Below are positions 1-8,716 of a stretch of DNA of 20,122 nt, one piece after another. Every line of letters starts with the position of its first letter. The stretch's first letter is position 1. Location: contig NW_014577905.1 of the NCBI RefSeq assembly GCF_000485595.1, positions 103,578-123,699 of the forward strand. The letters run 5' to 3'. Under the pieces are notes generated by a model, which searched no databases, was not told the origin of the DNA, and was given only the letters and a program-made list of their open reading frames with translations. This DNA comes from Priapulus caudatus. Lineage: Eukaryota > Priapulida > Priapulimorpha > Priapulimorphida > Priapulidae. Both the position numbers and the translations under genes were made by a program.

Positions 1-582
1 ACTTATATGTAATATAATAAAACATGTTACTGTCACCTATCTTGGCGTTGAGTCGGCAGTTCTGGAGGAATTACCCGCCTCCACTCTCACGTCTACAATC
101 GCAGAAGAACATAAGAGCATTGTGTGCAGGCTGAACATGGCAGACCATCGATTGAGAGACCCCCCCCCAATTGAGTGGATCAACGTCATTTTCATTTTGA
201 TATAGTATAAGTATTACGCTGTTATATAAATAAATAAATATAATAAAGACTATAAATATCTATCTTGTAAATATAATTTTCATTATCATCTATAATGTAT
301 ATATAATTTACAGTATTATAACTACCAGTATTATCCCCCAGGAATTTCAGAAGAATTATCATTTTCTGTCTAACAGATGGGGGAGGTCTCAGGACAAGTT
401 GCCTACAACTGGATCCAGGTTAATCACGCATCAATAAGCAGCCCCAATATCACAATACACATCTAAGCTGTAAACATACTGCGGTCAGGACTGTCAACAT
501 TAACGCCTAGCCTGGAAATTAGGCAAAAGTCGGAATCATTGACGGATGTCTACATATTAATTTAGACTTCAGCCTTGAAGGA
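1..582. other. No gene or repeat recognised
   Basis: This stretch is moderately AT-rich with a run of nine C near 161 and an AT-rich section around 200-320. I found no convincing coding segment on either strand, and specifically no continuation of the CHPF-like gene whose missing 3' exons would lie in this direction. Confidence 0.5.
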
Positions 583-629
583 ATGAAAATGTCAGAGCCC
601 GACATCAACGAGGCCTGGGGAAAACCGGT

Positions 630-808
630 GTATATTATGTATGTATATATATTATATATTATATATATGTATATATTATACTATATATATATGATATATT
701 ATATATGTATAGTATATATATATTATATGAGTAATATTATGTATATAATATATATGTATATATATAGTATAAATATATATAATATATACACACACATATA
801 TATATATT
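630..808. repeat. TA-rich microsatellite
   Basis: Imperfect (TA)n and TATATG runs for about 180 bases. They form the outer left layer of a larger inverted arrangement whose right counterpart is the AT hairpin at 2253-2302. Open frames through it (Tyr/Ile/Met-rich) are repeat translation and not protein. Confidence 0.9.
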
Positions 809-884
809 CAGAAGTAGATAATTAGGGAATTCCCTGGGATTCGCCTATATCTACTCTGATATATCATGCGTGTCTAGAACAAAT

Positions 885-1187
885 TACCCTCGGAAAATCA
901 ACCCCACGGACAATTACCACCACCGACAATTCATCCCCCATGACAATTACCCCTCCCCTGGATAATTACCCCCCAGACAATACTCCCAGGCCGGACATTA
1001 CCCCCCCGAACATTTACCCCGGACAATACCCACAGATCAATACCCCCCGACAGTTTACCCCGGACAATTACCCCCTGGACATTACCCCCCGACATTTACC
1101 CCGACATTTACCCCACAGACATAATTTACCCCCGCGACAGTTTACCCCCGGACATTACCCGACATTTACCCGGACAATTTACTCACT
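885..1187. repeat. Degenerate minisatellite, GACAATTACCCC type
   Basis: About twenty imperfect units of roughly 13-18 bases built on GGACAATTACCCC or GACATTTACCCC. The unit is degenerate in both length and sequence. The same motif in reverse complement (GGGGTAAATTGTCC) forms the array at 1942-2240, so the two arrays are inverted partners. Confidence 0.85.
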
Positions 1188-1195
1188 TTTGTTTC

Positions 1196-1815
1196 ATTAT
1201 CAATGTCTTGAACAGCTGATAAAGGAGCGAGGTCGAGGAGAAGGAAAGAGTGGTGGAGAGGAGGCGGAGAAGGCTCCGGAGAAGTGGGGGAGAAGGTGGT
1301 GGAGGAGAGGGGAGAAGGTGAGATGAGATGAGGAGAGGAGGCTGGACGAGAGCAGGAGAGGAACGTGCGAGGATGGCAGAAGGTGGGAGAGGAGAAGGAG
1401 AGCGGAGAGGAGAAAGAGCGAGAGACGGTGAGGAAGACGAGAGAGATGAGGGAGGAGGAGGGGGCAGAACGTGGGGGGAGACAGGTGCGGAGGAGGGAGA
1501 GGAGAAGTGGGCAGGAGAGAGGAATGAGCGAGTGGGAAAGGAGAGGAGAACGAGGAGATGGAGAGCAGGGAACTGGAGAGTGTGGAGAAAGAGGGGAGGG
1601 GAGAAGGTGGAGGCAGAAGGAGGTAGAAAGGAGGAGGGTAGCAGAGGCCAGATGTGGAAGGGGGGGAGGAGGGGGAAGAGGAAGAGACGAGAAGAGTGGA
1701 GGAGGAAGAGGAGGAGGCGGGAGGAGGAGGAGGTGAGAAGTGGCTGAGTGCAGAAGAGGGAGAAGTGAAGGAGGAGGAGAGGCAGGAGGTGAGAGATGGC
1801 AGGAGGTAGAGGAGA
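1196..1815. repeat. Polypurine (GA-rich) tract
   Basis: About 620 bases that are nearly all A and G on the plus strand, with AGGAGAGGAGAAG-like words and no fixed period. Such strand asymmetry can form triplex (H-DNA). The Arg/Glu/Gly-rich open frames through it are low-complexity translation and were not called as genes. Confidence 0.9.
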
Positions 1816-1817
1816 AG

Positions 1818-1936
1818 CGCCCCCTACCTCCTCCTCTCCTCTCCTGGCTACTCTCCTGCCTCTCCGTCCTCCTACTCCTCCTGCCCTCTCCTCCTCCATC
1901 CTCCTCTCTACTACCTTCTCTGTCGTCCGGTTAACT
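1818..1936. repeat. Polypyrimidine tract, inverted relative to the polypurine tract
   Basis: CTCCTCCTCTCC-like sequence that is approximately the reverse complement of the preceding GA tract. Composition switches strand abruptly near 1816, which makes this the centre of the 630-2302 inverted structure. Confidence 0.85.
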
Positions 1937-1941
1937 CCTCC

Positions 1942-2240
1942 TCTAAAGTCGGTAATGTCGGGCGAATGCCGGGGCGTAAAATCGTCCCAGGCCACGGGGC
2001 GGCTGATTGGTCCCAGGGGGTAAGATGTCCAGAGGGGTAACTGTGCCGGGGTAAATGTGACCGGGGGGGGTATTTGATCCGTGCCGGGGTAGATGTCCGG
2101 GCGTAATATGTCCGCGGGCGGGATGTGATTGCTTATGGGGGACGTACTTGTCCGGGGGGGGCCCGAGTGAATGCTTATGGAGGGCGTAAATGTCCGGGGG
2201 GTAAATTGTCCGGGGGTAATTTCCGGGCTGATTCTGGGGT
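1942..2240. repeat. Inverted GGGGTAAATTGTCC minisatellite
   Basis: Repeats of GGGGTAAATGTCCG-like units, the reverse complement of those at 885-1187. Several homopolymer G runs occur, for example near 2062 and 2154. It forms the right inner arm of the nested inverted structure. Confidence 0.85.
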
Positions 2241-2252
2241 ATTTGTCCTGAT

Positions 2253-2302
2253 ACCATATAGATATGATATATTATGCTTATATATCATATTACCAATATG
2301 GT
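2253..2302. repeat. AT-rich hairpin
   Basis: ACCATAT at 2253 pairs with ATATGGT ending at 2302, and the inner GATATGATAT pairs with a run containing ATATCATAT. It mirrors the AT microsatellite at 630-808 as the outermost right layer. The sequence from 2303 to 2419 is unique, with no recognised feature. Confidence 0.6.
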
Positions 2303-2419
2303 GGTGTTGTGTATTGGTTGCAGGCCGGGCAGTGCAGAGGAGCCCACGTTTATAGGGTGATGACAAAACAAGTTTCTCTGGCCTACATAGCCTCGGCTCA
2401 GCTGATAACCACGTCTTCC

Positions 2420-4618
2420 GGCCCTACACTCCCCACCACACCTCCGGCCGCGCCTAACCGCCCTCCCTACCGCGACCATCCGGCCTGACCACCCTCCCTC
2501 CCCTCTCCCCGCGACGCTCCCCCTGGAGCTCCCACCTCCCCTACACGCACCTCGCCCTGACGCATTAACCTCCGGGGGCCGTGCGCACAGCGTGCGGAGC
2601 GTATCCGCACGCTCCGCGCTAGCCACGAGCGCTCGCGCCCTAGCATGACCTCCCGTACCACACTGCCTGAGCGCGACGTGCTCGGCTAGGCGTAAGCGAG
2701 CGGGGCCTAGCGACACCTCCCCTAACACAGCCTCGCCTACACACTCCCTAGAAGCGGTGCACATCCGCTCCGCCTACGTGCGAACACCACCCTCGACCGC
2801 ACGCAGGGGCTTCCGCGCTAAACAGACGGGCTCGCCGGTACATACGTCTGCCTAGCCAGCACCTCGCGCCTAGCCGCTCCGCGCGCTCTCGCGCACACGC
2901 TGCCCTAACAACGACCCGTCCGGGGCAGCGTACCACACCTCCGCTGCGTGCGAAGAGCAGGTCCGCCTCCCCTACGGGCGACCACGCGCCCCGTACCCAC
3001 CACCCCCAGCCCGCGCCGTACGCACCACGGCTCGCGCCTAACCAGCACCTTCCCGAACAGACGCTCCCCTCCAACACAACCTCCGCGCTACAGTGACGCT
3101 CCGCCTGACCAGCACCTCCCCTCCATACACCAGCCCTACCACACGCTCCCTAAACCACACCTCCGCCTACCACGACCTCCGCCTAACACACCTCCGCCTA
3201 CCATACCTCCCCCTACGTCAGCACCACCCTATCGGACAACCTCCCCCTACCAGCACTTCCGGCCTAACCACACCTCCCCTAGACACACCTCCCGTACGCT
3301 ACCTCCCAATATTCACACCGTGCCCCTGACACACGCTCCCCCACCACACCTCCCCTACCACCACTTCCCCTACGCACACCTTCCCCACCGCCACCTCCCT
3401 ACCCGGCGACCTCTGCCCCCGACCCCACTCTCCGCTACCGCACCTCCCCCAGCCACACCGTCCCCGTACTTCCTCCCATAGTCACCACCGCCCTACCAAC
3501 ACCTCCCCCACACACCTCCTACCACACTTTCCCTACCAACGCCCCGCACCCACCTCCCCCTACCGCACCTCCCCCACCCCACCGTTGCCGGGGGCGTTGA
3601 CGCACCGCGCGCGCGCGACGAGCCACCCCAGCTACACCCTCCCCTACACACACCTCCGCGCAACCACACCTCCCATACCACACCTCCCCGTACACACTTC
3701 CCCTACCCACCACCGGCGCGCCCCCTACCACACCTCCCCTAAACCCACACTTCCCCTACACACCCTCCGCCCACCACACCTCCCCGAGCAGACGCTCCTC
3801 CACCCCACCCCCTCCTCGGCGAGTGCCTACCGCACGCTCCCCCACGCCGCACCTCCGCCACTACACCTCCCTACCGCACCTCCCCCACCACACCTCCCCA
3901 GACAACTCCCCTGACCACACCTCCCCACCAACACCGTCCCTACGCTCATGTCCGGGCCTTACCACGACTTGCCGGCCTTACCAGCACCTCCCCCACCACA
4001 CTCCCCTACACCACCTCCCCTACCACACCTCCCACCTCCCCCACCCGCAGCGTCCCCACGAGCGCGCTCCCCTCCACGACTCCCCTACACACTCCCCTAC
4101 CCACTCCCCTACCAAGCACCTCCCCCACCACGGGGCGGGGCCTCCCGTAGCCCGCCATCCCCCACCCCAGTTCCTGCTGGTCCTACCGACCATCCCCCAC
4201 CACACCTCCCCACTACATCCTCCCGACGCACCGTCCCCTACCGACACCCTCCCTACACAGCCTTGCCACACCACACCTCGCCTCACCACACCTCGCCGCA
4301 CCACATGCTCGCCTACCACGACCGCCGCGCGGCCACAACCTTCCGGGTCCAGCGCGCAGTCTGCCGTGAGCGCGCAGCGGTGCTGCGCCCACGTAGCTAG
4401 CCGTCGGGGGCCTACGCATCGACCGCGCGTAGCCGCAGCCTGCCTCGACCACCCGTCTCGCTACCACACCGTCTCTCCTCAACCACACCGTCCCCGGTAC
4501 CACATCTCCCACCGCACCCCCGGCACTAACCAACCTCCCTTACGCATACCTCGCTACACACCTCCCCACCGCAACGCTCCCACGACCACCTCCCCACGCC
4601 GTCACATCTCCACGTACC
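2420..4618. repeat. 2.2-kb degenerate CTACCACACCTCCC minisatellite
   Basis: A very long C-rich, G-poor array with imperfect units of about 14 bases (CTACCACACCTCCC and variants, with CG-rich interruptions at 2560-2960 and 4320-4440). It abuts the splice-donor side of the degraded CHPF-like exon, where copy B has only about 150 bases of the same repeat (7494-7645). It is therefore an expanded version of the same intronic minisatellite. The minus strand is G-rich (GGGGAGGTGTGGTAGGGG) and could form G-quadruplexes. All His/Pro/Thr-rich frames here are repeat translations. Confidence 0.88.
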
Positions 4619-4621
4619 CAC

Positions 4622-5043
4622 CGTGAAAAGTCCGTCCGAGTCGAGACGTCGGACGTACGTCGGTCGCTTTGCTCCCGCCACAGACTCTTCAGATGGCTCA
4701 CCTCGTTGAGCCCGCCTCTGCCTGCGGTCCGTCCGTCGTCACGCACGACGAGAGAGGGCCGTGTCTCGCGGGGCCCGTCCGCTGAGAAACTCTGGTCGCG
4801 GCGGGGTAGCCGACGCGGAACGCACGCGACGACGGGGCAGCGGGCGGGACGTCGGTTCGGCCGGCGCAAACACAAAGTAGACGGTCTCGGACCGGTTGGT
4901 CACGCGGCCGGCCTGGCGGCGCGATGCGACCAGCGGCGGCGCGGGCGTTAACACTCGAGCGATCGCACGAGACTGTGAAACCTTTGACGGCGCTTCACGA
5001 CGACGCGGAGAAATATTCCCCGTGCCGAACTCCCCGGTTGCTA
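4622..5043 (-). pseudogene. Degraded CHPF-like exon (copy A of 7664-8050)
   Basis: On the minus strand this matches the intact exon at 7664-8050, for example the stretches encoding SETVYFVF and LKSLWREQS. The pieces fall in different frames because of many small insertions and deletions, and the segment is about 422 bases against 387. A CGCAG acceptor is still visible at the right edge (5044-5046), and a CACG|GTGGGT donor at the left edge replaces GTGAGT in copy B. No single frame reads through. It could be a genuine pseudogene or an assembly segment with uncorrected indel errors; the sequence alone cannot separate these. Confidence 0.8.
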
Positions 5044-5381
5044 CTGCGGGGAACACACCCAGAAACATATTCGGTGAAACTCTCGCGTTTGTACCTCCAC
5101 ACGCCCCACACTCTCAACTAAACCTGCCGACCACACTCTCCCCCATACTGCCGACACGCCTCTCACCAGTACCTGCGACCACGCCCCCACCGTGACCGTG
5201 GCAACCACGCCTCTGACCGCGACCCTGCAACCACGCCTGCCCGATACCTGCGACCACGCCCATCGCACTGCACCACGGGCCCCTCAGCGCGTACTGCTGG
5301 ACCACGCCCGCTCGACCGCGTGTACCTGCGCACCACCGCGGCCCCTCATCGTGCGCTGCGCCGACCACCCCCCTCACCTAC
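5044..5381 (-). repeat. Intronic GTACGGTGAGG-type repeat, copy A
   Basis: A degenerate version of the 24-bp repeat in the copy B intron (ACCACGCCCCTCACCGTACC on the plus strand). The donor at the right edge is CAG|GTAGGTG. The partial duplicate of the exon start (AACATATTCGGTGAA near 5065) is also retained, so that duplication predates the module duplication. Confidence 0.75.
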
Positions 5382-5637
5382 CTGCTGTATCCGGGGCGAG
5401 CAGGGACCGCAGGCGGCGGGCGGGTCGTGTGCGATGCGTGCTGCAGGCTGCTCGGCGTGGGGCTGAGCAGCGAGCGCGCGGCGCTGGTGCGGCCGGCCGC
5501 CCGGGATGCAGCGGCTCGGAGGCGTCATGAGTTACGCGTACCTAAACGCTGGGGTCGGGCGGGGCAGCGGGCCAGGGCCGCGGTCGACGTAGTTGTAGCG
5601 ATCACCTCAAGCGCTGGCCGTGCGGCCCCCGTCCGTA
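5382..5637 (-). pseudogene. Degraded CHPF-like exon (copy A of 8298-8510)
   Basis: Homologous to the intact exon at 8298-8510, with recognisable shared blocks (GTCGACGTAGTTGTAG on the plus strand, and GAGCAGGGA near the donor). It is about 40 bases longer and is frameshifted repeatedly, with added G and C bases in GC-rich stretches. No continuous translation equivalent to copy B is possible. Pseudogene or unpolished sequence. Confidence 0.75.
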
Positions 5638-5667
5638 CTGACAACGACGACGACCTCACTGTCAACA

Positions 5668-5815
5668 TTCATATATGTATATATGTTATATGTATGTGTA
5701 TGTATATATTCACTTATTATGTATTATTAGTATACATATATATATGTGTATACACAATATATGTGTATATACATGATATAACTGTATTATAGGTATATAT
5801 ATTATTATATTGTAG
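5668..5815. repeat. TATATG microsatellite, copy A
   Basis: An AT-rich run with TATATGTGTATAC words, matching 8569-8716 in copy B. It lies just upstream (minus-strand sense) of the first visible CHPF-like exon. Confidence 0.85.
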
Positions 5816-6810
5816 TAAAAACCGCTCCGTTCGGCGCGGCGACGGAACGTAGTTTGCAACTGGTCATCCATCCTCCCCTCCCCCCTCACCCTCCTCTCCC
5901 TCCCTCTCCCCCCTTCCCCCTCACCTCCACTGCCATTTGCCATATGTTATAATGGCGGGCACTCGACCAATCACACGAAAACGAAATTAAGCTGGCAACG
6001 TTTTTTCTCGTGCAATCTCAAACTGAAACCCTTCTGGCGAGTGGTTGTGTGTGTGGGAGTGCTTTATACGCCGCGCATGAGAAGACAGTAACCATGCTCT
6101 TATAGGGACTTGCACGCGGTCCGATGCACTCGATGGGTCGGCTCTATCAATCCCTTTCAATTTATCGTATTTATATTATTCCGATCCTTCTGCAGTGTAC
6201 AATACAAACCTGACTTGTACTAGAGCCAATTTATTCTCTGAATCACCGGAAATGCAAAAACTATGATGACGCCAGTTTTATGTTAACATTCGATTTGAGC
6301 TAGCCAGTTAGACACGTCATAGTGAACACCCTCAAAATTAGTTATAAATTTCACAAGGCAATGATTCGAAAGTCAACTCTAAACGTTTTGCAGTATTACT
6401 TTATGCCGCTTCGCGCCGCAAAAAACACCTGCCCCAGCGTACGTGTTTATGGCTGCCAGCCTGCAACTTGCAGCAATTAGCGACTACCTGCCAGCAATCA
6501 GCACTAGTGATACACACGATAGAATTGAATTCGCATTAAATAATGAATTTATCAACATGGCTTAAACTGGCCAGAGTAACGCTCAATTTGTAACCTTCTC
6601 TGTCGTGCAGACATGCCGAGGAGAAATAAATCGACGACCCCCGACACAAGTGTAACCCCATAACAATCGCTGGGATCGCTATTTGTTTAGTTAAATCGTT
6701 GTGAAACAAACGCTATCAAAAACGCATTACCCCTTCTGTCCAACCAAATGAAATAGCCCGTGGCCTCCGGTACTGCAACACCAGCCGCCACTCATAATAC
6801 ACGCACTTAT
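5816..6810. other. Conserved noncoding block, copy A
   Basis: Aligns with 8717-9692. It includes a CCTCCCC-rich tract near 5870-5930, ATAATGGCGGGC near 5950, a CCAAT close by, and AT-rich intergenic sequence. There is no reading frame shared between the two copies, so I treat it as noncoding. Confidence 0.7.
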
Positions 6811-6846
6811 TATAAATACAGACCGCCAAATAAAGCGTTTCATTTC
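6811..6846 (+). promoter_or_regulatory. TATA box and initiator, copy A
   Basis: TATAAATA at 6811-6818 and an initiator-like TCATTT at 6840-6845 sit at the spacing expected of a core promoter (TATA about 31 bases before the initiator A at 6842). Both elements are conserved in copy B. Downstream, the first-exon splice donor of copy B (GGTGAGTATG) reads GCGGACTATG here, so a normal transcript is doubtful. Confidence 0.55.
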
Positions 6847-7280
6847 AAATAGGACGCTGGCAACAGGAAGCAGCCTAGCTGTCAAGCTTGCCAGCAAGCA
6901 CATTCACGGCTATAATAATACAGCCCACTATTACACCAGACGCGGACTATGGACATACATGTCTATCATGCATTATACCTAATCGGAGAGTAGAGATGTA
7001 AAATTCTATTCACATCTTGCGTTTGATAGAAAGTATACATACTCTTCTATCTGCTAAAATGGAAACTTGCCATTAATTAATAGAATCGAAACTTTTCTCA
7101 ATGTTGACCAACTTCAGGCCGTCAGGCTTTCTCTTAATCGTTTAAAAGTCCATGGGACTATGAAGAATCTGCTTGAGGTTATAACATTGGCAGTTCCACA
7201 TATATATCTCTATGACTAATACTTTCCCCTATGTACGACACGAGTTAGATTGTTGAATTCACTGCATCTCTCATCTTCAG

Positions 7281-7485
7281 AACCAGCATGTCTGCGCACA
7301 CAGCATCGTGCTGCTTTTCGTGTCCTCGCTCGTGTCATCCTGTGCCGCCCTCTCCTGCTACAACGGACGGCTATGGTTTCACAGACCGGTCCCGCTACCT
7401 CGAGCTCCCCTCAACGGCTCGCCTACTCGGATGATTACGGCGTCGCAGTGGGTTGGTTCCATACGACGCCTGCATCCCCGCAGAA
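7281..7485 (+). pseudogene. Truncated, frameshifted copy of the Gly/Tyr-rich secreted protein exon
   Basis: This matches the exon at 10158-10369. The ATG at 7288 and the acceptor (TCATCTTCAG) are kept, but a G is missing after the fifth codon and further indels scramble the frame, so the signal peptide and the Tyr/Gly region are not read together. Homology ends after CCCCGCAGA, and the sequence continues directly into the CCTACC minisatellite that belongs to the copy B CHPF-like intron. The C-terminal third is absent. Non-functional as written, unless the indels are sequencing errors; even then the 3' end is missing. Confidence 0.85.
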
Positions 7486-7493
7486 TCTTCCCC

Positions 7494-7645
7494 ACACCTC
7501 CCCCTACCACACCTCCCCTACCACACCTCCCTACCACACCTCCCCTACCACACCTCCCCTACCACACCTCCCCTACCGCACCTCCCTACCGCACCTCCCC
7601 TACCGCACCTCCCCTACCGCACCTCCCCTACCACACCTCCCCCGT
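7494..7645. repeat. CTACCACACCTCCC minisatellite, copy B
   Basis: About ten clean 13-14-base units. On the minus strand the array begins about 18 bases inside the intron that follows the CHPF-like exon (GTGAGTCAGGGAG and onward). It is far shorter and more uniform than the equivalent array at 2420-4618. This is also the breakpoint of the module duplication. Confidence 0.93.
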
Positions 7646-7663
7646 CACATCTCCCTGACTCAC

Positions 7664-8050
7664 CGTGAGAAAGGTCCATCGAGCTCGATCACCCGGACAT
7701 ACGTCGTCGACTGCTCCCGCCACAGACTCTTCAGCATGGCCTTGACCTCGTTGACCCCACCTCTGCCGCCGTCATCCGTCGTCACGACGACGAGAAGATG
7801 CACGTTCTCGCCCCTCGCGAGAAACTCGTCGCCGTAGCGACGCAGGAACGCACGCAGACGCGGCAGCGCGGATGTCGTCGCCGGCAACACAAAGTAGATG
7901 GTCTCGGACGAGGGTGTCAGCGCCCCCTGGCGGGCGATGATGCCGCCTAGCGGCGTGAACAACTCGAGGCGATCGACGAACTGTGAACCGTTGACGGCGT
8001 TCTTCACGACAACGTCGAGAACATATTCGGCGAACTCCCCGGGTTCGTAT
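7664..8050 (-). CDS. Chondroitin polymerizing factor-like exon (CHGN domain, internal part)
   Basis: Minus-strand exon of 387 bases, phase 2 at both ends. The acceptor is TTCTCCCGCAG|A (8051-8053) and the donor CACG|GTGAGT (intron starts at 7663). The translation opens with RYEPGEFAEYVLDVVV, which resembles the YRRxxPxxGxEYxLDLLL signature of animal chondroitin synthases. It continues through ETIYFVLPA, LRAFLRRYGDEF and VHLLVVV, and ends at ELDGPFSR, corresponding to the conserved GEFSRG of the family. The order and spacing fit the CHGN domain (Pfam PF05679), Golgi type II membrane proteins that build the chondroitin backbone. The next exon, which would carry the metal-binding DxD-like and WGLED-type region, is not visible, so catalytic competence cannot be judged. 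Family assignment is strong; CHPF against CHSY or CSGALNACT is less certain. Confidence 0.85.
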
Positions 8051-8297
8051 CTGCGGGAGAACACACATGAACATATTCGGTGAACTCTCCGGTTTGTACC
8101 TGCGACCACGCCCACACCTCTCGCCGTACCTGCAACCACACCTCTCCCCATACCTGCGACCACGCCTCTCACCGTACCTGCGACCATGCCCCTCACTGTA
8201 CCTGCGACCACGCCTCTCACCGTACCTGCGACCACGCCCCTCACCGTACCTGCGACCACGCCCCTCACCGTACCTGCGACCACGCCCCTCACCGTAC
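8051..8297 (-). repeat. 247-bp intron made mostly of 24-bp repeats with splice-donor-like boundaries
   Basis: Read on the minus strand, the intron starts at CAG|GTACGGTGAGG. The unit GTACGGTGAGGGGCGTGGTC (plus GCAG) recurs with GTACC starts (plus strand) at 8294, 8270, 8246, 8222, 8198, 8174, 8150 (variant), 8126 and 8096, exactly 24 bases apart except for the last 30-base step. Each boundary recreates CAG|GTAC. The final part (8051-8099) contains a partial copy of the downstream exon start (AAACCGGAGAGTTCACCGAA) before the true acceptor. Because 24 is a multiple of three and no stop intervenes, the exon frame stays open through the whole array. Confidence 0.85.
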
Positions 8298-8510
8298 CTG
8301 TGGTATCCGGCGAGCAGGGAGCCGAGGCGGCAGGCGGGTCCGTGTCGATGCTGCAGCAGCTGCTCGGCGTGGCTGAGCAGGCGGCGGAGCGCGCGGCGCT
8401 GGTGGCCCGGCGCGCCGATGCGCGGCTCGTCGTCATAGTTACCGTACAGCTGTCCGGCAGCGTCGACGTAGTTGTAGGCGATCACCTCGAAGCGCGTGCG
8501 GGGCCGGTAC
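8298..8510 (-). CDS. Chondroitin polymerizing factor-like exon (upstream part of the CHGN domain)
   Basis: Minus-strand exon of 213 bases, phase 2 at both ends. The proposed acceptor is GTTGTCAG|G (8511-8513) and the donor CACAG|GTACGG (8297). The protein includes RFEVIAYNYVD, NYDDEPRIG and LLAGYH. RFEVxAxxY followed about 55 residues later by LLxGYxR resembles human CHPF (RFEVEAWDYF...LLNGYRRFDP) more than CHSY1. Joined to the 7664-8050 exon, the codon split AG|A gives GYHRYEPGEFAEY, restoring the family signature across the intron, which supports both exons and both splice sites. The N-terminal exons would lie to the right on the minus strand, beyond the AT microsatellite, and were not found. 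The acceptor could lie slightly further upstream because the frame stays open. Confidence 0.78.
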
Positions 8511-8568
8511 CTGACAACGACGAGCGACCTCCGTGTCAACACCATCATCGAAGCAAAACACGATTCAC

Positions 8569-8716
8569 ATATATATATATATATATTTATATGTATGTGT
8601 ATGTATATATTCACTATTATGTATATTATGTATACATATAATATATGTGTATACATAATATATGTGTATATACATGATATAATGTATTATAAGTATATAT
8701 ATTATATATATGTAGG
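8569..8716. repeat. TATATG microsatellite, copy B
   Basis: (TA)n followed by TATATGTGTATAC words, matching 5668-5815. It lies in the intron or upstream region of the CHPF-like gene. Confidence 0.88.

Larger units (their letters stand above)
4620..7484. repeat. Copy A of a tandem two-gene module
   Basis: This block aligns in the same order and orientation with 7660-10369: CHPF-like exons on the minus strand, a 24-bp-type intronic repeat, an AT microsatellite, a CCTCCCC tract, about 1 kb of conserved noncoding DNA, the TATA/initiator, and the start of the Gly/Tyr protein exon. Homology stops just after CATCCCCGCAGA (7484), where the CCTACC array begins. Differences from copy B are dominated by one- to few-base insertions and deletions. 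Confidence 0.9.

Noticed and set aside
1183-1995. 270-codon minus-strand frame rich in Ser, Leu and Pro
   Set aside because: It runs through the polypurine/polypyrimidine tracts and has no domain-like segment.
3823-4626. Long plus-strand frame (267 codons) rich in His, Pro and Thr
   Set aside because: It is a translation of the CTACCACACCTCCC minisatellite; other frames in the same array are also open and equally biased.
7660-8436. One continuous 258-codon CHPF-like minus-strand reading frame through the 24-bp repeat
   Set aside because: The frame that encodes the first exon differs from that of the second; only splicing at 8297 and 8050 restores the family signature GYxRxxP...EYxLD.
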